DNA of 64,000 bases. It comes from Roseiarcus sp963784805. GTDB taxonomy: Bacteria; Pseudomonadota; Alphaproteobacteria; Rhizobiales; Beijerinckiaceae. Each line of letters starts with the position of its first letter. Within the stretch, counting starts at the first letter, position 1. Both the position numbers and the translations under genes were made by a program. The notes beneath the pieces are model-generated. The model was not told the DNA's origin. It saw nothing but the letters and a program-made list of their open reading frames with translations, and did not search any database. The stretch lies in assembly GCA_963784805.1 (NCBI GenBank), contig CAWASR010000009.1, forward strand, positions 186,001 through 250,000. Reading direction: 5' to 3'. Shown here piece after piece: positions 1 through 8,762 of this stretch.

Positions 1-1562
1 CGATGTCGGCGGAAGCGACGGTCGTGCGCAACTATCTCGACTGGCTGCTCTCGATCCCGTGGCAGAGACGCTCGAAGATCAAGAAGGATCTGCCGGCCGC
101 GCAGGCGATTCTCGACGCCGACCATTTCGGCCTCGACAAGGTCAAGGAACGGATCGTCGAATATCTCGCCGTGCAGCAGCGGGCCAACAAGCTGACCGGG
201 CCGATCCTGTGCCTCGTTGGTCCCCCTGGCGTCGGCAAAACGTCGCTCGGCAAGTCGATCGCCAAGGCGACCGGCCGCGAGTTCGTGCGCATGTCGCTCG
301 GCGGCGTGCGCGACGAGGCGGAGATTCGCGGCCATCGGCGCACCTATATCGGCTCGATGCCAGGCAAAGTCATTCAGTCGATGCGCAAGGCGAAGACGTC
401 GAATCCGCTGTTCCTGCTCGACGAAGTCGACAAGATGGGCATGGATTTCCGCGGCGATCCGTCCTCGGCGCTTCTCGAGGTGCTCGATCCGGAACAGAAC
501 TCGACCTTCAACGACCATTATCTGGAGGTCGACTACGATCTCTCCAGCGTGATGTTCGTCACCACAGCCAACACGCTCAACATCCCCCCGCCGCTGATGG
601 ACCGGATGGAGATCATCCGCATCGCCGGCTACACCGAGGACGAGAAGCTGGAAATCGCCAAACGCCATCTCCTGCCCAATTCAATGGCCAAGCATGGCCT
701 CGACGACAAGGAATGGGAGATCGAGGACAGCGGCGTCATGGAGCTCATTCGCCGTTACACGCGCGAGGCGGGGGTGCGCAATCTCGAGCGCGAACTCTCC
801 AACCTCGCCCGTAAGGCGGTCAAGGAGATTCTGACCAACAAGAGGAAGAAGATCGTCGTCACCGGCGAAAACGTCGCCGAGTTCCTCGGTCCGCCGAAGT
901 TCCGCTATGGCGAGATCGAAGCTGATGATCAGGTCGGGCTGGTGACTGGACTCGCCTGGACCGAGGTCGGCGGCGAATTGCTGACGATTGAAGGCGTCAT
1001 GATGCCCGGCAAGGGCCGCATGACGGTGACCGGCAATCTCAAGGACGTGATGAAGGAGTCGATTTCGGCCGCAGCATCCTACGTGCGCTCGCGGGCGGTC
1101 GATTTCGGCATCGAGCCGCCGCTGTTCGACAAGCGCGACGTCCACGTGCACGTTCCCGAGGGCGCGACGCCGAAGGACGGTCCGTCGGCGGGCGTCGCGA
1201 TGGCGACGGTCATCGTGTCGATGTTCACCGGCATCCCGGTGCGCCGCGACATCGCTATGACAGGCGAGATCACCTTGCGCGGCCGCGTGTTGCCGATCGG
1301 CGGTCTGAAGGAGAAGCTGCTCGCCGCCCTTCGCGGCGGCATCAAGAAGGTCCTGATACCGGAAGAGAACGTGAAGGACCTGGCGGAGATTCCGAACTCG
1401 GTGAAGAACGGGCTCGAAATCGTTCCGGTCTCGCGCATGGACGAGGTTCTCGCGAACGCGCTGGTGCGCCAGCCGATCCGGATCGCCTGGGAGGAGGAAG
1501 CGAGCACGGTCGTGCCGGCCAAACCTTCGGAAGACGACGGACCGGGCCTCGTCGCTCATTGA
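1..1562 (+). CDS. lon: Lon protease, ATP-dependent (5' end outside window)
   Basis: Cytoplasmic AAA+ serine protease that degrades misfolded and regulatory proteins. Only the C-terminal 520 or so residues are present; the reading frame is open at the window edge, so the N-terminal substrate-binding part lies upstream (the family is about 800 residues). Visible are the Walker A motif GPPGVGKTS near residue 75 of this fragment, a Walker B region (FLLDEVDKMG), the arginine-rich sensor region, and the protease domain with catalytic serine in DGPSAGVAMA and the catalytic lysine in GGLKEKLLAA. The C-terminus is complete and is followed 64 bases later by a strong hairpin terminator. Lon followed by an HU gene is a common proteobacterial arrangement. 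Confidence 0.97.
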   Translation, partial: MSAEATVVRNYLDWLLSIPWQRRSKIKKDLPAAQAILDADHFGLDKVKERIVEYLAVQQRANKLTGPILCLVGPPGVGKTSLGKSIAKATGREFVRMSLGGVRDEAEIRGHRRTYIGSMPGKVIQSMRKAKTSNPLFLLDEVDKMGMDFRGDPSSALLEVLDPEQNSTFNDHYLEVDYDLSSVMFVTTANTLNIPPPLMDRMEIIRIAGYTEDEKLEIAKRHLLPNSMAKHGLDDKEWEIEDSGVMELIRRYTREAGVRNLERELSNLARKAVKEILTNKRKKIVVTGENVAEFLGPPKFRYGEIEADDQVGLVTGLAWTEVGGELLTIEGVMMPGKGRMTVTGNLKDVMKESISAAASYVRSRAVDFGIEPPLFDKRDVHVHVPEGATPKDGPSAGVAMATVIVSMFTGIPVRRDIAMTGEITLRGRVLPIGGLKEKLLAALRGGIKKVLIPEENVKDLAEIPNSVKNGLEIVPVSRMDEVLANALVRQPIRIAWEEEASTVVPAKPSEDDGPGLVAH

Positions 1563-1625
1563 TCGCGAGGCGCGGGCGAAGGCGGTCTTCCCTCGCGCGC
1601 CTTCTCCCTCCGGCGCCATGCCGCA

Positions 1626-1659
1626 GCCGCGAATTCCCAGGAATTCGCGGCTTTTTCTT
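1626..1659 (+). terminator. Rho-independent terminator after lon
   Basis: Perfect 12-bp inverted repeat (GCCGCGAATTCC at 1626-1637 against GGAATTCGCGGC at 1640-1651) with a 2-base spacer, directly followed by TTTTTCTT. It lies 64 bases after the lon stop and separates lon from hupB. Confidence 0.9.
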
Positions 1660-1899
1660 GCCTGGAACGCGAATTCCGCCGCAAAACGCTGATTTTTGTG
1701 CGTTCGATCCCGGCAAACGCTTGCGTTTCTTGAACGAAACGGCGAGCAAGGATACCAACTCAGCCGTCGATTCGAGCGAAAGCGGCGTTTGAGCGCGTTC
1801 GCGAAGAGGGACGGAAATGAGCGCGTTGCGGCGCACGGGCGCCGCGCCAACGGGCGGCGCCGCGCGAAGGCGTCGCACTCAAGCGGAAGAGGCCACAGA
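1660..1899. other. Intergenic region upstream of hupB
   Basis: After the lon terminator about 240 bases remain before the hupB start. No gene is supported here. An open frame runs through it in phase with hupB, but its peptide resembles nothing and HU proteins begin at the methionine at 1900. The hupB promoter must lie here, but I cannot mark a clear -35/-10 pair. Confidence 0.5.
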
Positions 1900-2190
1900 A
1901 TGAACAAGCTGGAACTCGTCGATCACATCGCCACCGAAGCGGAATTAACCAAGGTCAGCGCCGCCGCCGCGCTCGAGGCGACGCTGGACGGCATCGTCAA
2001 GACGCTGAGGAAGGGCGAGGAAGTCCGTCTCGTCGGTTTTGGCACCTTCTCGGTGCGCGAACGCGCGGCGGGCAAGGGACGAAATCCGGCGACCGGCAAG
2101 GAGATCAAGATCAGCGCATCGAAGAACGCCCGCTTCAAACCCGGCGCGGCGCTGAAGGCGAGCCTGAACAAGAAGGCCGGCAAGAAATAG
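1900..2190 (+). CDS. hupB: DNA-binding protein HU
   Basis: Small histone-like nucleoid protein that binds and bends DNA as a dimer. The 96-residue product starts MNKLELVDHIA, has the usual helical N-terminal half, and carries the HU signature GFGTFSVRERAAGKGRNPATG followed by the arm region, then KNARFKPGAALK. The start at 1900 is chosen because it gives the canonical HU N-terminus and length (about 90-95 residues); AAGCGGAAGAGG just upstream serves as ribosome site. The C-terminus is slightly lysine-rich (NKKAGKK). It stands downstream of lon, a conserved neighbourhood. Confidence 0.96.
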   Translation: MNKLELVDHIATEAELTKVSAAAALEATLDGIVKTLRKGEEVRLVGFGTFSVRERAAGKGRNPATGKEIKISASKNARFKPGAALKASLNKKAGKK

Positions 2191-2366
2191 GAGCGGGCGG
2201 GCGCATTTAGCGGCTGGCGAAAGTTTGGAGTCGCGGGGCTCGGCCATCTCTGCCTCGCGACCTGTTATGCGCGCCTGACACTGAGGCCTTGAATTCGTGA
2301 CGCGCTTGGCGCGGCCTGCGCAAGACTGTAGTCTTGAGGCGCGCCAGAAGACGCGTGTTGCGAAAA

Positions 2367-2442
2367 GGGCGGTTAGCTCAGTTGGCAGAGCATCTCGTTT
2401 ACACCGAGAGGGTCGGCGGTTCGAGCCCGTCACCGCCCACCA
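2367..2442 (+). tRNA. tRNA-Val (anticodon TAC)
   Basis: 76 nt including an encoded CCA. The acceptor arms GGGCGGT and ACCGCCC pair, the D-arm contains TTAGCTCAGTTGGCAGAGC, the anticodon stem CTCG/CGAG closes a loop TTTACAC giving anticodon TAC (Val, GUA), and the T-arm reads GGCGGTTCGAGCCCGTC. Confidence 0.97.
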
Positions 2443-2450
2443 GGCTTCGG

Positions 2451-3122
2451 TTGGCGGCGCGCGCGGCGTTGGTCGTGATGTTCGCGGTCGCGGCGGCTTC
2501 GCCGGCGGCTGCCGAAGACCAGGGCGAGTCGATGGCCTTCCGCATCGTCCGGCTCGAATCGCATGATTGCGGCCGCCGCTGTCCAACCGTGATCGTCGCC
2601 GATGGCGTGATCGAGACCGGGACGCCCCAGGCCTTCGTCGATTTCCTCAAATCGGGCGCAAGGAGCGCTAACCTGCGCCGCATCGTCTTCTTCAATTCCC
2701 GCGGCGGCAATGTCGTTGCGTCCATGATCTTCGGCCACATCCTGCGGGCGTTGCGCATCGCGGGCGTCGTCGGGCGGTTCGAGAGGGGCCGGGGCGACGC
2801 GGGTCCGTTCGTCGGCGAATGCCTTTCCGCCTGCGTCTACGCTCTGATGGGCGCGGTGCGCCGCGTGGCGCCGCCGGGAAGCGAGGTCGGGCTGCACCGG
2901 ATGTCGATCGTCGAGAGCGAAGGCGGCGGCGGGCAAGGTGCGGCGCATATGACGCGAAGTTTCGCGGACGCGCCGATGGTCGCCGTGCTCAGGCGCTACG
3001 CGCGCCGGATGGGAATCGACCCGGCGCTGGTGCGGATGGCGGAATCGCTGCCGCCCGACACCGTGCATGTTCTCAGCCGCAAGGAAATGCGCCGTTTCTC
3101 GCTCGCCAGAAGCCAGTTCTAG
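2451..3122 (+). CDS. Predicted periplasmic ClpP/crotonase-like protein (COG3904 type)
   Basis: About 223 residues. A TTG start at 2451 gives a plausible signal peptide (MAARAALVVMFAVAAASPAAA); ATG at 2478 is the alternative. The frame stays open further upstream only because it runs through tRNA-Val. The mature part resembles periplasmic proteins with a ClpP/crotonase fold: FFNSRGGNVVASMIFG matches the SPGG-type oxyanion region, GECLSACVYALMGAVRR has the small-residue serine element, and GLHRM supplies a histidine. Protease activity is inferred only from the fold. The gene starts 9 bases after the CCA of tRNA-Val and ends 79 bases before tRNA-Asp, so it may share a transcript with the tRNAs. 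Confidence 0.75.
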   Translation: MAARAALVVMFAVAAASPAAAEDQGESMAFRIVRLESHDCGRRCPTVIVADGVIETGTPQAFVDFLKSGARSANLRRIVFFNSRGGNVVASMIFGHILRALRIAGVVGRFERGRGDAGPFVGECLSACVYALMGAVRRVAPPGSEVGLHRMSIVESEGGGGQGAAHMTRSFADAPMVAVLRRYARRMGIDPALVRMAESLPPDTVHVLSRKEMRRFSLARSQF

Positions 3123-3201
3123 GCCCTCTGCGGCCTGGCCCGAAAGCCTTGGCGCGCCTTGACTTGGAGGCGACGCTGGCTTATCCGGCTGACGTTCTCG
3201 C

Positions 3202-3278
<77 letters not shown>

Positions 3279-3494
3279 TTTTTTCCAGGAATCTGGCTGC
3301 GTTTCGGCTGGTTGAGGGCGCCGCGTCATTGATCGCGTCGCGCGATCGACTGACGAATGGCTGCGCGGCGATCCCCGCCTTTCGCCTTGCATGCCTCGCT
3401 GCGCTGCGATAGGCCTGTGAGCAGATGCGAGGGGCCGCGCGTCCTCCGGACGCCGCCCTTTCGCCCGCCTGACCGAATTATGAGAGCAAGGCCG

Positions 3495-3860
3495 ATGCCG
3501 AGCCTGATTTCCGACTATTTTCCGCTGGTCGTGTTCATCGCTCTGGCCACCGTCATCACCGGCGGGCTGCTGATTGCGCCTTTCCTCGTCGCCTTCAAGG
3601 CGCCCGATCCCGAAAAGCTGTCGCCCTATGAATGCGGCTTCGATCCGTTCGACGATGCGCGCATGCGGTTTGACGCACGCTTCTACCTCGTCTCGCTGCT
3701 GTTCATCATCTTCGATCTCGAAGTGGCGTTCCTTTTCCCTTGGGCGATCGTCTTCCATGACATCGGCGCGTTGGGCTTCTGGTCGATGGTCATTTTCCTG
3801 GTCGTGCTCACCATCGGCTTCGTCTACGAGTGGAACAAGGGAGCGCTGGAATGGGATTGA
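3495..3860 (+). CDS. nuoA: NADH-quinone oxidoreductase subunit A
   Basis: First gene of the complex I operon; a small membrane subunit near the quinone site. 121 residues with three predicted membrane helices (residues about 8-30, 60-85, 90-112). It has the family signature LSPYECGFDPFDDARMRFD with the conserved cysteine in the first loop and ARFYLVSLLFIIFDLEVAFLFPW in the second helix. The start at 3495 gives the normal NuoA length; longer in-frame starts would add an unrelated tail. Its stop overlaps the nuoB start by 10 bases. Confidence 0.97.
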   Translation: MPSLISDYFPLVVFIALATVITGGLLIAPFLVAFKAPDPEKLSPYECGFDPFDDARMRFDARFYLVSLLFIIFDLEVAFLFPWAIVFHDIGALGFWSMVIFLVVLTIGFVYEWNKGALEWD

Positions 3861-4423
3861 GCGCCAATCCGCTCGTCGCGCCCGCCCCGAAGGGTCTCGT
3901 CGATGCGTCCGGCAAACCGGTCGGCGCCGGCAATCCCTACTTCGGAGCGATCAGCGACGAACTCGCCGACAAGGGCTTTCTCGTCACCACCGCGGACGAC
4001 CTCATCCAATGGGCGCGCACCGGCTCGTTGATGTGGATGACGTTCGGCCTAGCGTGTTGCGCGGTCGAGATGATGCAGCTGTCGATGCCGCGCTTCGACG
4101 TCGAACGGTTCGGCTTCGCGCCGCGCGGCAGCCCGCGCCAGTCGGACGTGATGATCGTGGCCGGCACGTTGACCAACAAGATGGCGCCGGCGCTGCGCAA
4201 GGTCTACGACCAGATGCCTGAACCGCGATATGTGATTTCGATGGGCTCCTGCGCCAACGGCGGCGGCTACTACCACTATTCCTACTCGGTGGTGCGCGGA
4301 TGCGACCGCATCGTGCCAGTCGACATCTATGTGCCCGGCTGTCCGCCGACAGCCGAGGCGCTGCTGTACGGCGTGCTGCTGCTGCAGAAGAAAATCCGGC
4401 GTACCGGGACGATCGAGCGCTAG
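3851..4423 (+). CDS. nuoB: NADH-quinone oxidoreductase subunit B (cluster N2)
   Basis: Peripheral-arm subunit that binds the last iron-sulfur cluster N2 before ubiquinone. 190 residues from ATG 3851 (an ATG at 3830 would add seven residues). The N2 ligands are visible as the tandem cysteines in GLACCAVEMMQ, then GSCANGGGYY and VPGCPPTAEAL. It overlaps the end of nuoA by 10 bases, indicating translational coupling, and precedes nuoC by 35 bases. Confidence 0.97.
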   Translation: MGLSANPLVAPAPKGLVDASGKPVGAGNPYFGAISDELADKGFLVTTADDLIQWARTGSLMWMTFGLACCAVEMMQLSMPRFDVERFGFAPRGSPRQSDVMIVAGTLTNKMAPALRKVYDQMPEPRYVISMGSCANGGGYYHYSYSVVRGCDRIVPVDIYVPGCPPTAEALLYGVLLLQKKIRRTGTIER

Positions 4424-4458
4424 ACCGGCCGCCGTCGCGGCGGCGAAAGACGAGGGGT

Positions 4459-5052
4459 ATGGACGAGAAGCTGCAAACCATCGGCGAGAAGACCGCCGCG
4501 GCGCTGCCGGGCGCGGTCATCGAGTCCGCTTACGCGTTCAACGAGCTGACGCTGACCGTCGATCCGACCCGCATCGTCGACGCGCTGAGGTTCCTGCGCG
4601 GCGATCCCTCGGCGCAGTTCGCTTGCATCATCGATATTTCGGGCGCGGACTATCCCGAGCGCGAGAAGCGCTTCGAGGTAATCTATCACCTGCTTTCGCC
4701 CAGACTGAACCGGCGGGTTCGGGTCAAGGTCTCGACCGACGAGGAGACGCCGATCGCGAGCGCGACCGCGGTCTATCCTGGAGCCGACTGGTACGAGCGC
4801 GAGATCTACGATTTCTTCGGCGTGCTGTTCGAGGGGCATCCTGATTTGCGGCGCATCCTGACCGACTATGGTTTCGACGGCCACCCGCTGCGCAAGGACT
4901 TTCCGATGACCGGCTTTGTCGAAGTGCGCTACGACGACCAGGAGAAGCGGGTCCGCTACGAACCGGTGCGCCTCAATCAGGAATTCCGCCGGTTCGATTT
5001 CCTCAGTCCGTGGGAAGGCGCGCCGCCGCCGGGAGACGAGAAGGCGAAATGA
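4459..5052 (+). CDS. nuoC: NADH-quinone oxidoreductase subunit C
   Basis: Hydrophilic subunit of the connecting arm (30-kDa subunit homologue), without cofactors. 197 residues. The family signature is present: ADWYEREIYDFFGVLFEGHP, then LRRILTDYGFDGHPLRKDFP. An ATG at 4459 preceded by GACGAGGGGT fits family length; the open frame runs further upstream inside nuoB. Its TGA overlaps the nuoD ATG (ATGA), so nuoC and nuoD are coupled but separate, unlike the fused nuoCD of enterobacteria. Confidence 0.97.
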   Translation: MDEKLQTIGEKTAAALPGAVIESAYAFNELTLTVDPTRIVDALRFLRGDPSAQFACIIDISGADYPEREKRFEVIYHLLSPRLNRRVRVKVSTDEETPIASATAVYPGADWYEREIYDFFGVLFEGHPDLRRILTDYGFDGHPLRKDFPMTGFVEVRYDDQEKRVRYEPVRLNQEFRRFDFLSPWEGAPPPGDEKAK

Positions 5053-6239
5053 CCGCCCCAAACCTGCGCAACTTCTCGATCAACTTCGGGCCCCAGCATC
5101 CGGCGGCGCACGGCGTGTTGCAACTCGTTCTCGAGCTCGACGGCGAAGTCGTGGAGCGCGTCGATCCGCATATCGGCTTGCTGCATCGCGGCACCGAGAA
5201 GCTGATGGAGGCGCGCACCTATCTGCAGAACGTGCCCTATCTCGACCGGCTCGATTATGTCGCGCCGATGAACCAGGAACACGCCTACGCGCTCGCGGTC
5301 GAGCGGCTGCTGGAGCTTTCCGTTCCCCGCCGCGGCCAGCTCATTCGCGTGCTCTACTCGGAAATCGGCCGCCTGCTGTCGCATCTGCTCAACGTCACCA
5401 CCCAGGCGATGGACGTCGGCGCGCTGACGCCGCCGCTTTGGGGTTTCGAGGAGCGCGAGAAGCTGATGGTGTTCTATGAGCGGGCGAGCGGCTCGCGCAT
5501 GCATGCGGCCTACTTTCGTCCGGGCGGCGTCCACCAGGATCTCCCGGCGAAGCTCATCGACGACATCCACGCGTTCTGCGCTCCTTTCCTCAAGGTCTGC
5601 GACGATCTCGAGGTCCTGCTCACGGGAAATCGCATCTTCAAGCAACGCAACGTCGATATCGGAGTCGTCAAGCTCGAGGACGCCTGGGCCATGGGGTTTT
5701 CGGGCGTGATGGTGCGGGGTTCCGGCGCGGCGTGGGACCTGCGCAAGGCGCAACCCTACGAATGCTACGAGGAAATGGATTTCGACATTCCTGTCGGCAA
5801 AAACGGCGATTGTTACGACCGCTATCTCGTCCGCATGGAGGAGATGCGTCAGTCGACCAGGATCATGGTGCAGTGTTGCGAGAAGCTGAACAGCGCGGAC
5901 GGGAGCGGCCCGGTCAGCTCCGACGACGGCAAGGTCGTGCCGCCCAAACGCGGCGACATGAAGAGCTCGATGGAGGCGTTGATCCACCACTTCAAGCTCT
6001 ATACCGAGGGGTACAAGGTCCCGCCCGGCGAGGTCTACGCGGCGGTCGAAGCGCCGAAGGGCGAATTCGGCGTCTATCTGGTGTCCGACGGCTCCAACAA
6101 GCCCTATCGCGTCAAGCTTCGCGCGCCCGGCTTCGCGCATTTGCAGGCGATGGATTTCCTCTGCCGCAAGCATATGCTCGCCGACGTCAGCGCGATCCTC
6201 GGCTCCCTCGACATCGTCTTCGGCGAGGTCGACCGGTGA
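5049..6239 (+). CDS. nuoD: NADH-quinone oxidoreductase subunit D
   Basis: 49-kDa-type subunit that forms the quinone pocket together with NuoB. 396 residues. The N-terminal NFGPQHPAAHGVLQLVLELDGE motif with its conserved histidines is intact, followed by DPHIGLLHRGTEKLME and the C-terminal IVFGEVDR ending typical for the family. The start at 5049 is set by the ATGA overlap with nuoC. A 131-base gap with a palindromic repeat separates it from nuoE. Confidence 0.97.
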   Translation: MTAPNLRNFSINFGPQHPAAHGVLQLVLELDGEVVERVDPHIGLLHRGTEKLMEARTYLQNVPYLDRLDYVAPMNQEHAYALAVERLLELSVPRRGQLIRVLYSEIGRLLSHLLNVTTQAMDVGALTPPLWGFEEREKLMVFYERASGSRMHAAYFRPGGVHQDLPAKLIDDIHAFCAPFLKVCDDLEVLLTGNRIFKQRNVDIGVVKLEDAWAMGFSGVMVRGSGAAWDLRKAQPYECYEEMDFDIPVGKNGDCYDRYLVRMEEMRQSTRIMVQCCEKLNSADGSGPVSSDDGKVVPPKRGDMKSSMEALIHHFKLYTEGYKVPPGEVYAAVEAPKGEFGVYLVSDGSNKPYRVKLRAPGFAHLQAMDFLCRKHMLADVSAILGSLDIVFGEVDR

Positions 6240-6273
6240 CAGCGGATCGTCGCTTCCTCGTGGGGCGCTTTAC

Positions 6274-6341
6274 GGCGCAACCCCCTCATCCGTCGCCTTC
6301 GGCGACGCCTTCTCCCGCAAGGGGAGAAGGGGGTTGGCGCC
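6274..6341. repeat. Intergenic palindromic (REP-like) repeat between nuoD and nuoE
   Basis: Branched inverted repeat. The outer arms GGCGCAACCCCC and GGGGGTTGGCGCC pair, and two inner hairpins are visible: GTCGCC-TTC-GGCGAC, and CCTTCTCCC-GCAA-GGGGAGAAGG. The CTTCTCCCGCAAGGGGAGAAGG type of palindrome is familiar from Rhizobiales intergenic repeats. A second element of similar design is at 13012-13089. Confidence 0.75.
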
Positions 6342-6370
6342 GGCCGGCCAGAACCGGGAATCTTTAGACC

Positions 6371-7450
6371 ATGTCCGTTCGTCGTCTTGCCGACATCCAG
6401 CCCGAGAGCTTCGAGTTCACCGCACAAAACAAGGCCTGGGCCGAGACGGAGATCGCCAAGTACCCGCCCGGCCGTCAGGCCTCGGCGGTGATCGCGCTGC
6501 TGTGGCGCGCGCAGTTGCAAAGCGGCTACTGGCTGCCGAGGCCGGCGATCGAGAAAGTCGCCGAGATGCTCGACATGCCCAAAATTCGGGTGCTCGAGGT
6601 TGCGACCTTCTACACCATGTTCAACCTCGCGCCGGTCGGACGCTATTATGTGCAGTTGTGCGGGACGACGCCCTGCATGCTGAGCGGCGCGGAAGACATC
6701 AAGGCGGTCTGCCGCGGGCGCATCGGCGAGCAGGGCCACGTGACGGCCGACGGCGCGTTTTCGTGGACCGAGGTCGAGTGCCTCGGCGCCTGCTGCAACG
6801 CGCCGATGGTTCAGATCAACCAGGATTATTACGAGGACCTCACGCCGGAGAATTTCGCGGCGCTGCTCGACAATCTGGCCGCCGGCCGTCCGGTCAAAAT
6901 CGGCTCGCAGATCGGCCGGGTCTGCTCCGAGCCGGTCGGGCGCCTGACCGCGCTGGCGACGCTCTACGGCGTCGACGGGCGGGGCGCGCCGGGCGCGTCG
7001 GCGCCGCAGCCGGCCAATGATCAGCCCGGCCCGATCGCGCGCAGCGACCAGGCCTCGACCGATGCGCACGCCGCCGCCGAGGAGGCGCATATCGCGGCCG
7101 CTCTGGCGTCCTTGCCTCGCGACGCGACGCCCGAGCAGAAGGCCGACGCGGTCGGCGCCCGGCCCCTGGCGCTGGAAGCGCCGCGCGCCGGCGGCCCGGA
7201 CGATCTGCGGCGCATCAAGGGCGTCGGCCCGGTCAACGAAAAGCATCTTCACGAGCTCGGGGTCTATCACTTCGATCAGATCGCCGGCTGGACAAGAGAC
7301 CAGATCAGATGGGTCGGCACTTATCTTGCGTTCCCCGGCCGCATCGATCGCGAGCGTTGGGTCGCTCAGGCCGTAAGCCTCGCCGCGGGCTCCGCCGGGC
7401 CGAAGGACGGCGGCGTTGATACCCCTCTCGACGCGGATGCGGGACGCTGA
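6371..7450 (+). CDS. nuoE: NADH-quinone oxidoreductase subunit E with C-terminal extension
   Basis: 24-kDa-type subunit carrying the [2Fe-2S] cluster N1a next to the NADH site. 359 residues, against about 160-170 in enterobacteria. The thioredoxin-like domain occupies residues 1-200 and has ligands in CGTTPCMLSG and ECLGACCNAPM. After an Ala/Pro-rich linker (about 205-270) comes a second domain (about 275-340) with DDLRRIKGVGPVNEKHL, a helix-hairpin-helix-like segment also seen in extended NuoE proteins of Rhizobiales. What this extension does is not known to me. It ends 3 bases before nuoF. Confidence 0.95.
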   Translation: MSVRRLADIQPESFEFTAQNKAWAETEIAKYPPGRQASAVIALLWRAQLQSGYWLPRPAIEKVAEMLDMPKIRVLEVATFYTMFNLAPVGRYYVQLCGTTPCMLSGAEDIKAVCRGRIGEQGHVTADGAFSWTEVECLGACCNAPMVQINQDYYEDLTPENFAALLDNLAAGRPVKIGSQIGRVCSEPVGRLTALATLYGVDGRGAPGASAPQPANDQPGPIARSDQASTDAHAAAEEAHIAAALASLPRDATPEQKADAVGARPLALEAPRAGGPDDLRRIKGVGPVNEKHLHELGVYHFDQIAGWTRDQIRWVGTYLAFPGRIDRERWVAQAVSLAAGSAGPKDGGVDTPLDADAGR

Positions 7451-7453
7451 GCA

Positions 7454-8758
7454 ATGCTGGAAGACAAGGATCGCATCTTCACCAATCTCTACGGGCTGGG
7501 CGACCCCGGCCTGAAGGGCGCGCGGGCGCGCGGGAATTGGGACGGGACCAAGGCGATCATCGACAAGGGGCGCGACTGGATCATCGCCGAAATGAAGGCG
7601 TCGGGCCTGCGCGGGCGCGGCGGCGCCGGCTTTCCGACCGGCCTCAAGTGGTCGTTCATGCCGAAGGCCGTCGATCCCAAGCGGCCTCACTATCTCGCCA
7701 TCAACGCCGACGAGTCGGAACCCGGCACCTGCAAGGATCGGGAGATCCTGCGCAACGACCCGCATACGCTGGTCGAGGGCGCGCTGCTGGCCTCGTTCGC
7801 CATGGGAGCGAAAGCGGCCTATGTCTATTTTCGCGGCGAATATATCCTCGAGCGGGAGCGCTTCCAGGCTGCGGTCGACGAGGCCTATGAGGCCCGGCTC
7901 ATCGGCAAGGACAACATTCACGGCTGGCCGTTCGACCTCTACGTCCATCACGGCGCGGGCGCCTATATTTGCGGCGAAGAGACGGCCCTGCTCGAGTCGC
8001 TCGAGGGCAAGAAGGGGATGCCGCGCATGAAGCCGCCGTTCCCGGCCAACGTCGGCCTCTACGGCAGCCCGACGACCGTCAACAATGTCGAATCGATCGC
8101 GGTCGCGCCGGAGATTCTGAGGCGCGGCGCGTCGTGGTTCGCAAGCTTCGGCGCGCCCAACAATTCCGGCACCAAGGTGTTTTGCATTTCCGGGCACGTC
8201 AACAGGCCCTGCAACGTCGAAGATGCGATGTCGATCCCGTTCCGAGAACTGATCGAAAAGCATTGCGGCGGCGTTCGCGGCGGGTGGGACAATCTGCTCG
8301 CCGTCATTCCGGGCGGCGCTTCGGTGCGTCTGCTGCCTGCGGCCCAGATCATCGACTGCCCGATGGATTTCGACTCGCTCGCCAAGCTCAAGTCCGGCCT
8401 CGGCACCGCGGCGGCGATCGTGATGGACAAGTCCACCGACATCGTGCGCGCGATTGGGCGGCTGTCGTATTTCTACAAGCATGAAAGCTGCGGCCAATGC
8501 ACGCCCTGCCGCGAGGGGACGGGCTGGATGTGGCGGGTGATGATGCGCATGGCCGAGGGACGGGCGCAGAAGCGCGAAATCGATATGCTGCTCGATGTCA
8601 CCAAGCAGGTCGAGGGGCACACGATCTGCGCCCTCGGCGACGCCGCCGCCTGGCCGATCCAGGGCCTCATCGCCCACTTCCGCCCGGAGATCGAGCGGCG
8701 CATTGACCTTTATTCAGCCAATCCGCACAGCGAGCCTGTGCGCGCAGCGGCGGAGTAG
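7454..8758 (+). CDS. nuoF: NADH-quinone oxidoreductase subunit F (NADH/FMN binding)
   Basis: 51-kDa-type subunit where NADH is oxidised; it binds FMN and cluster N3. 434 residues. The NADH-binding glycine loop is GRGGAGFPTGLKWSFMP (about residue 52), the FMN site includes INADESEPGTCKDRE and YICGEETALLES, and the [4Fe-4S] ligands are ESCGQCTPCREG plus the later cysteine in HTICALGDAAAWP. It is followed after 4 bases by the DUF3291 gene. Confidence 0.97.
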   Translation: MLEDKDRIFTNLYGLGDPGLKGARARGNWDGTKAIIDKGRDWIIAEMKASGLRGRGGAGFPTGLKWSFMPKAVDPKRPHYLAINADESEPGTCKDREILRNDPHTLVEGALLASFAMGAKAAYVYFRGEYILERERFQAAVDEAYEARLIGKDNIHGWPFDLYVHHGAGAYICGEETALLESLEGKKGMPRMKPPFPANVGLYGSPTTVNNVESIAVAPEILRRGASWFASFGAPNNSGTKVFCISGHVNRPCNVEDAMSIPFRELIEKHCGGVRGGWDNLLAVIPGGASVRLLPAAQIIDCPMDFDSLAKLKSGLGTAAAIVMDKSTDIVRAIGRLSYFYKHESCGQCTPCREGTGWMWRVMMRMAEGRAQKREIDMLLDVTKQVEGHTICALGDAAAWPIQGLIAHFRPEIERRIDLYSANPHSEPVRAAAE

Positions 8759-8762
8759 GGCG

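Noticed and set aside
2334..2450. Upstream extension of the ClpP-like frame through tRNA-Val
   Set aside because: The peptide is the translation of the tRNA gene itself; a signal peptide starting at 2451 or 2478 is a better N-terminus.
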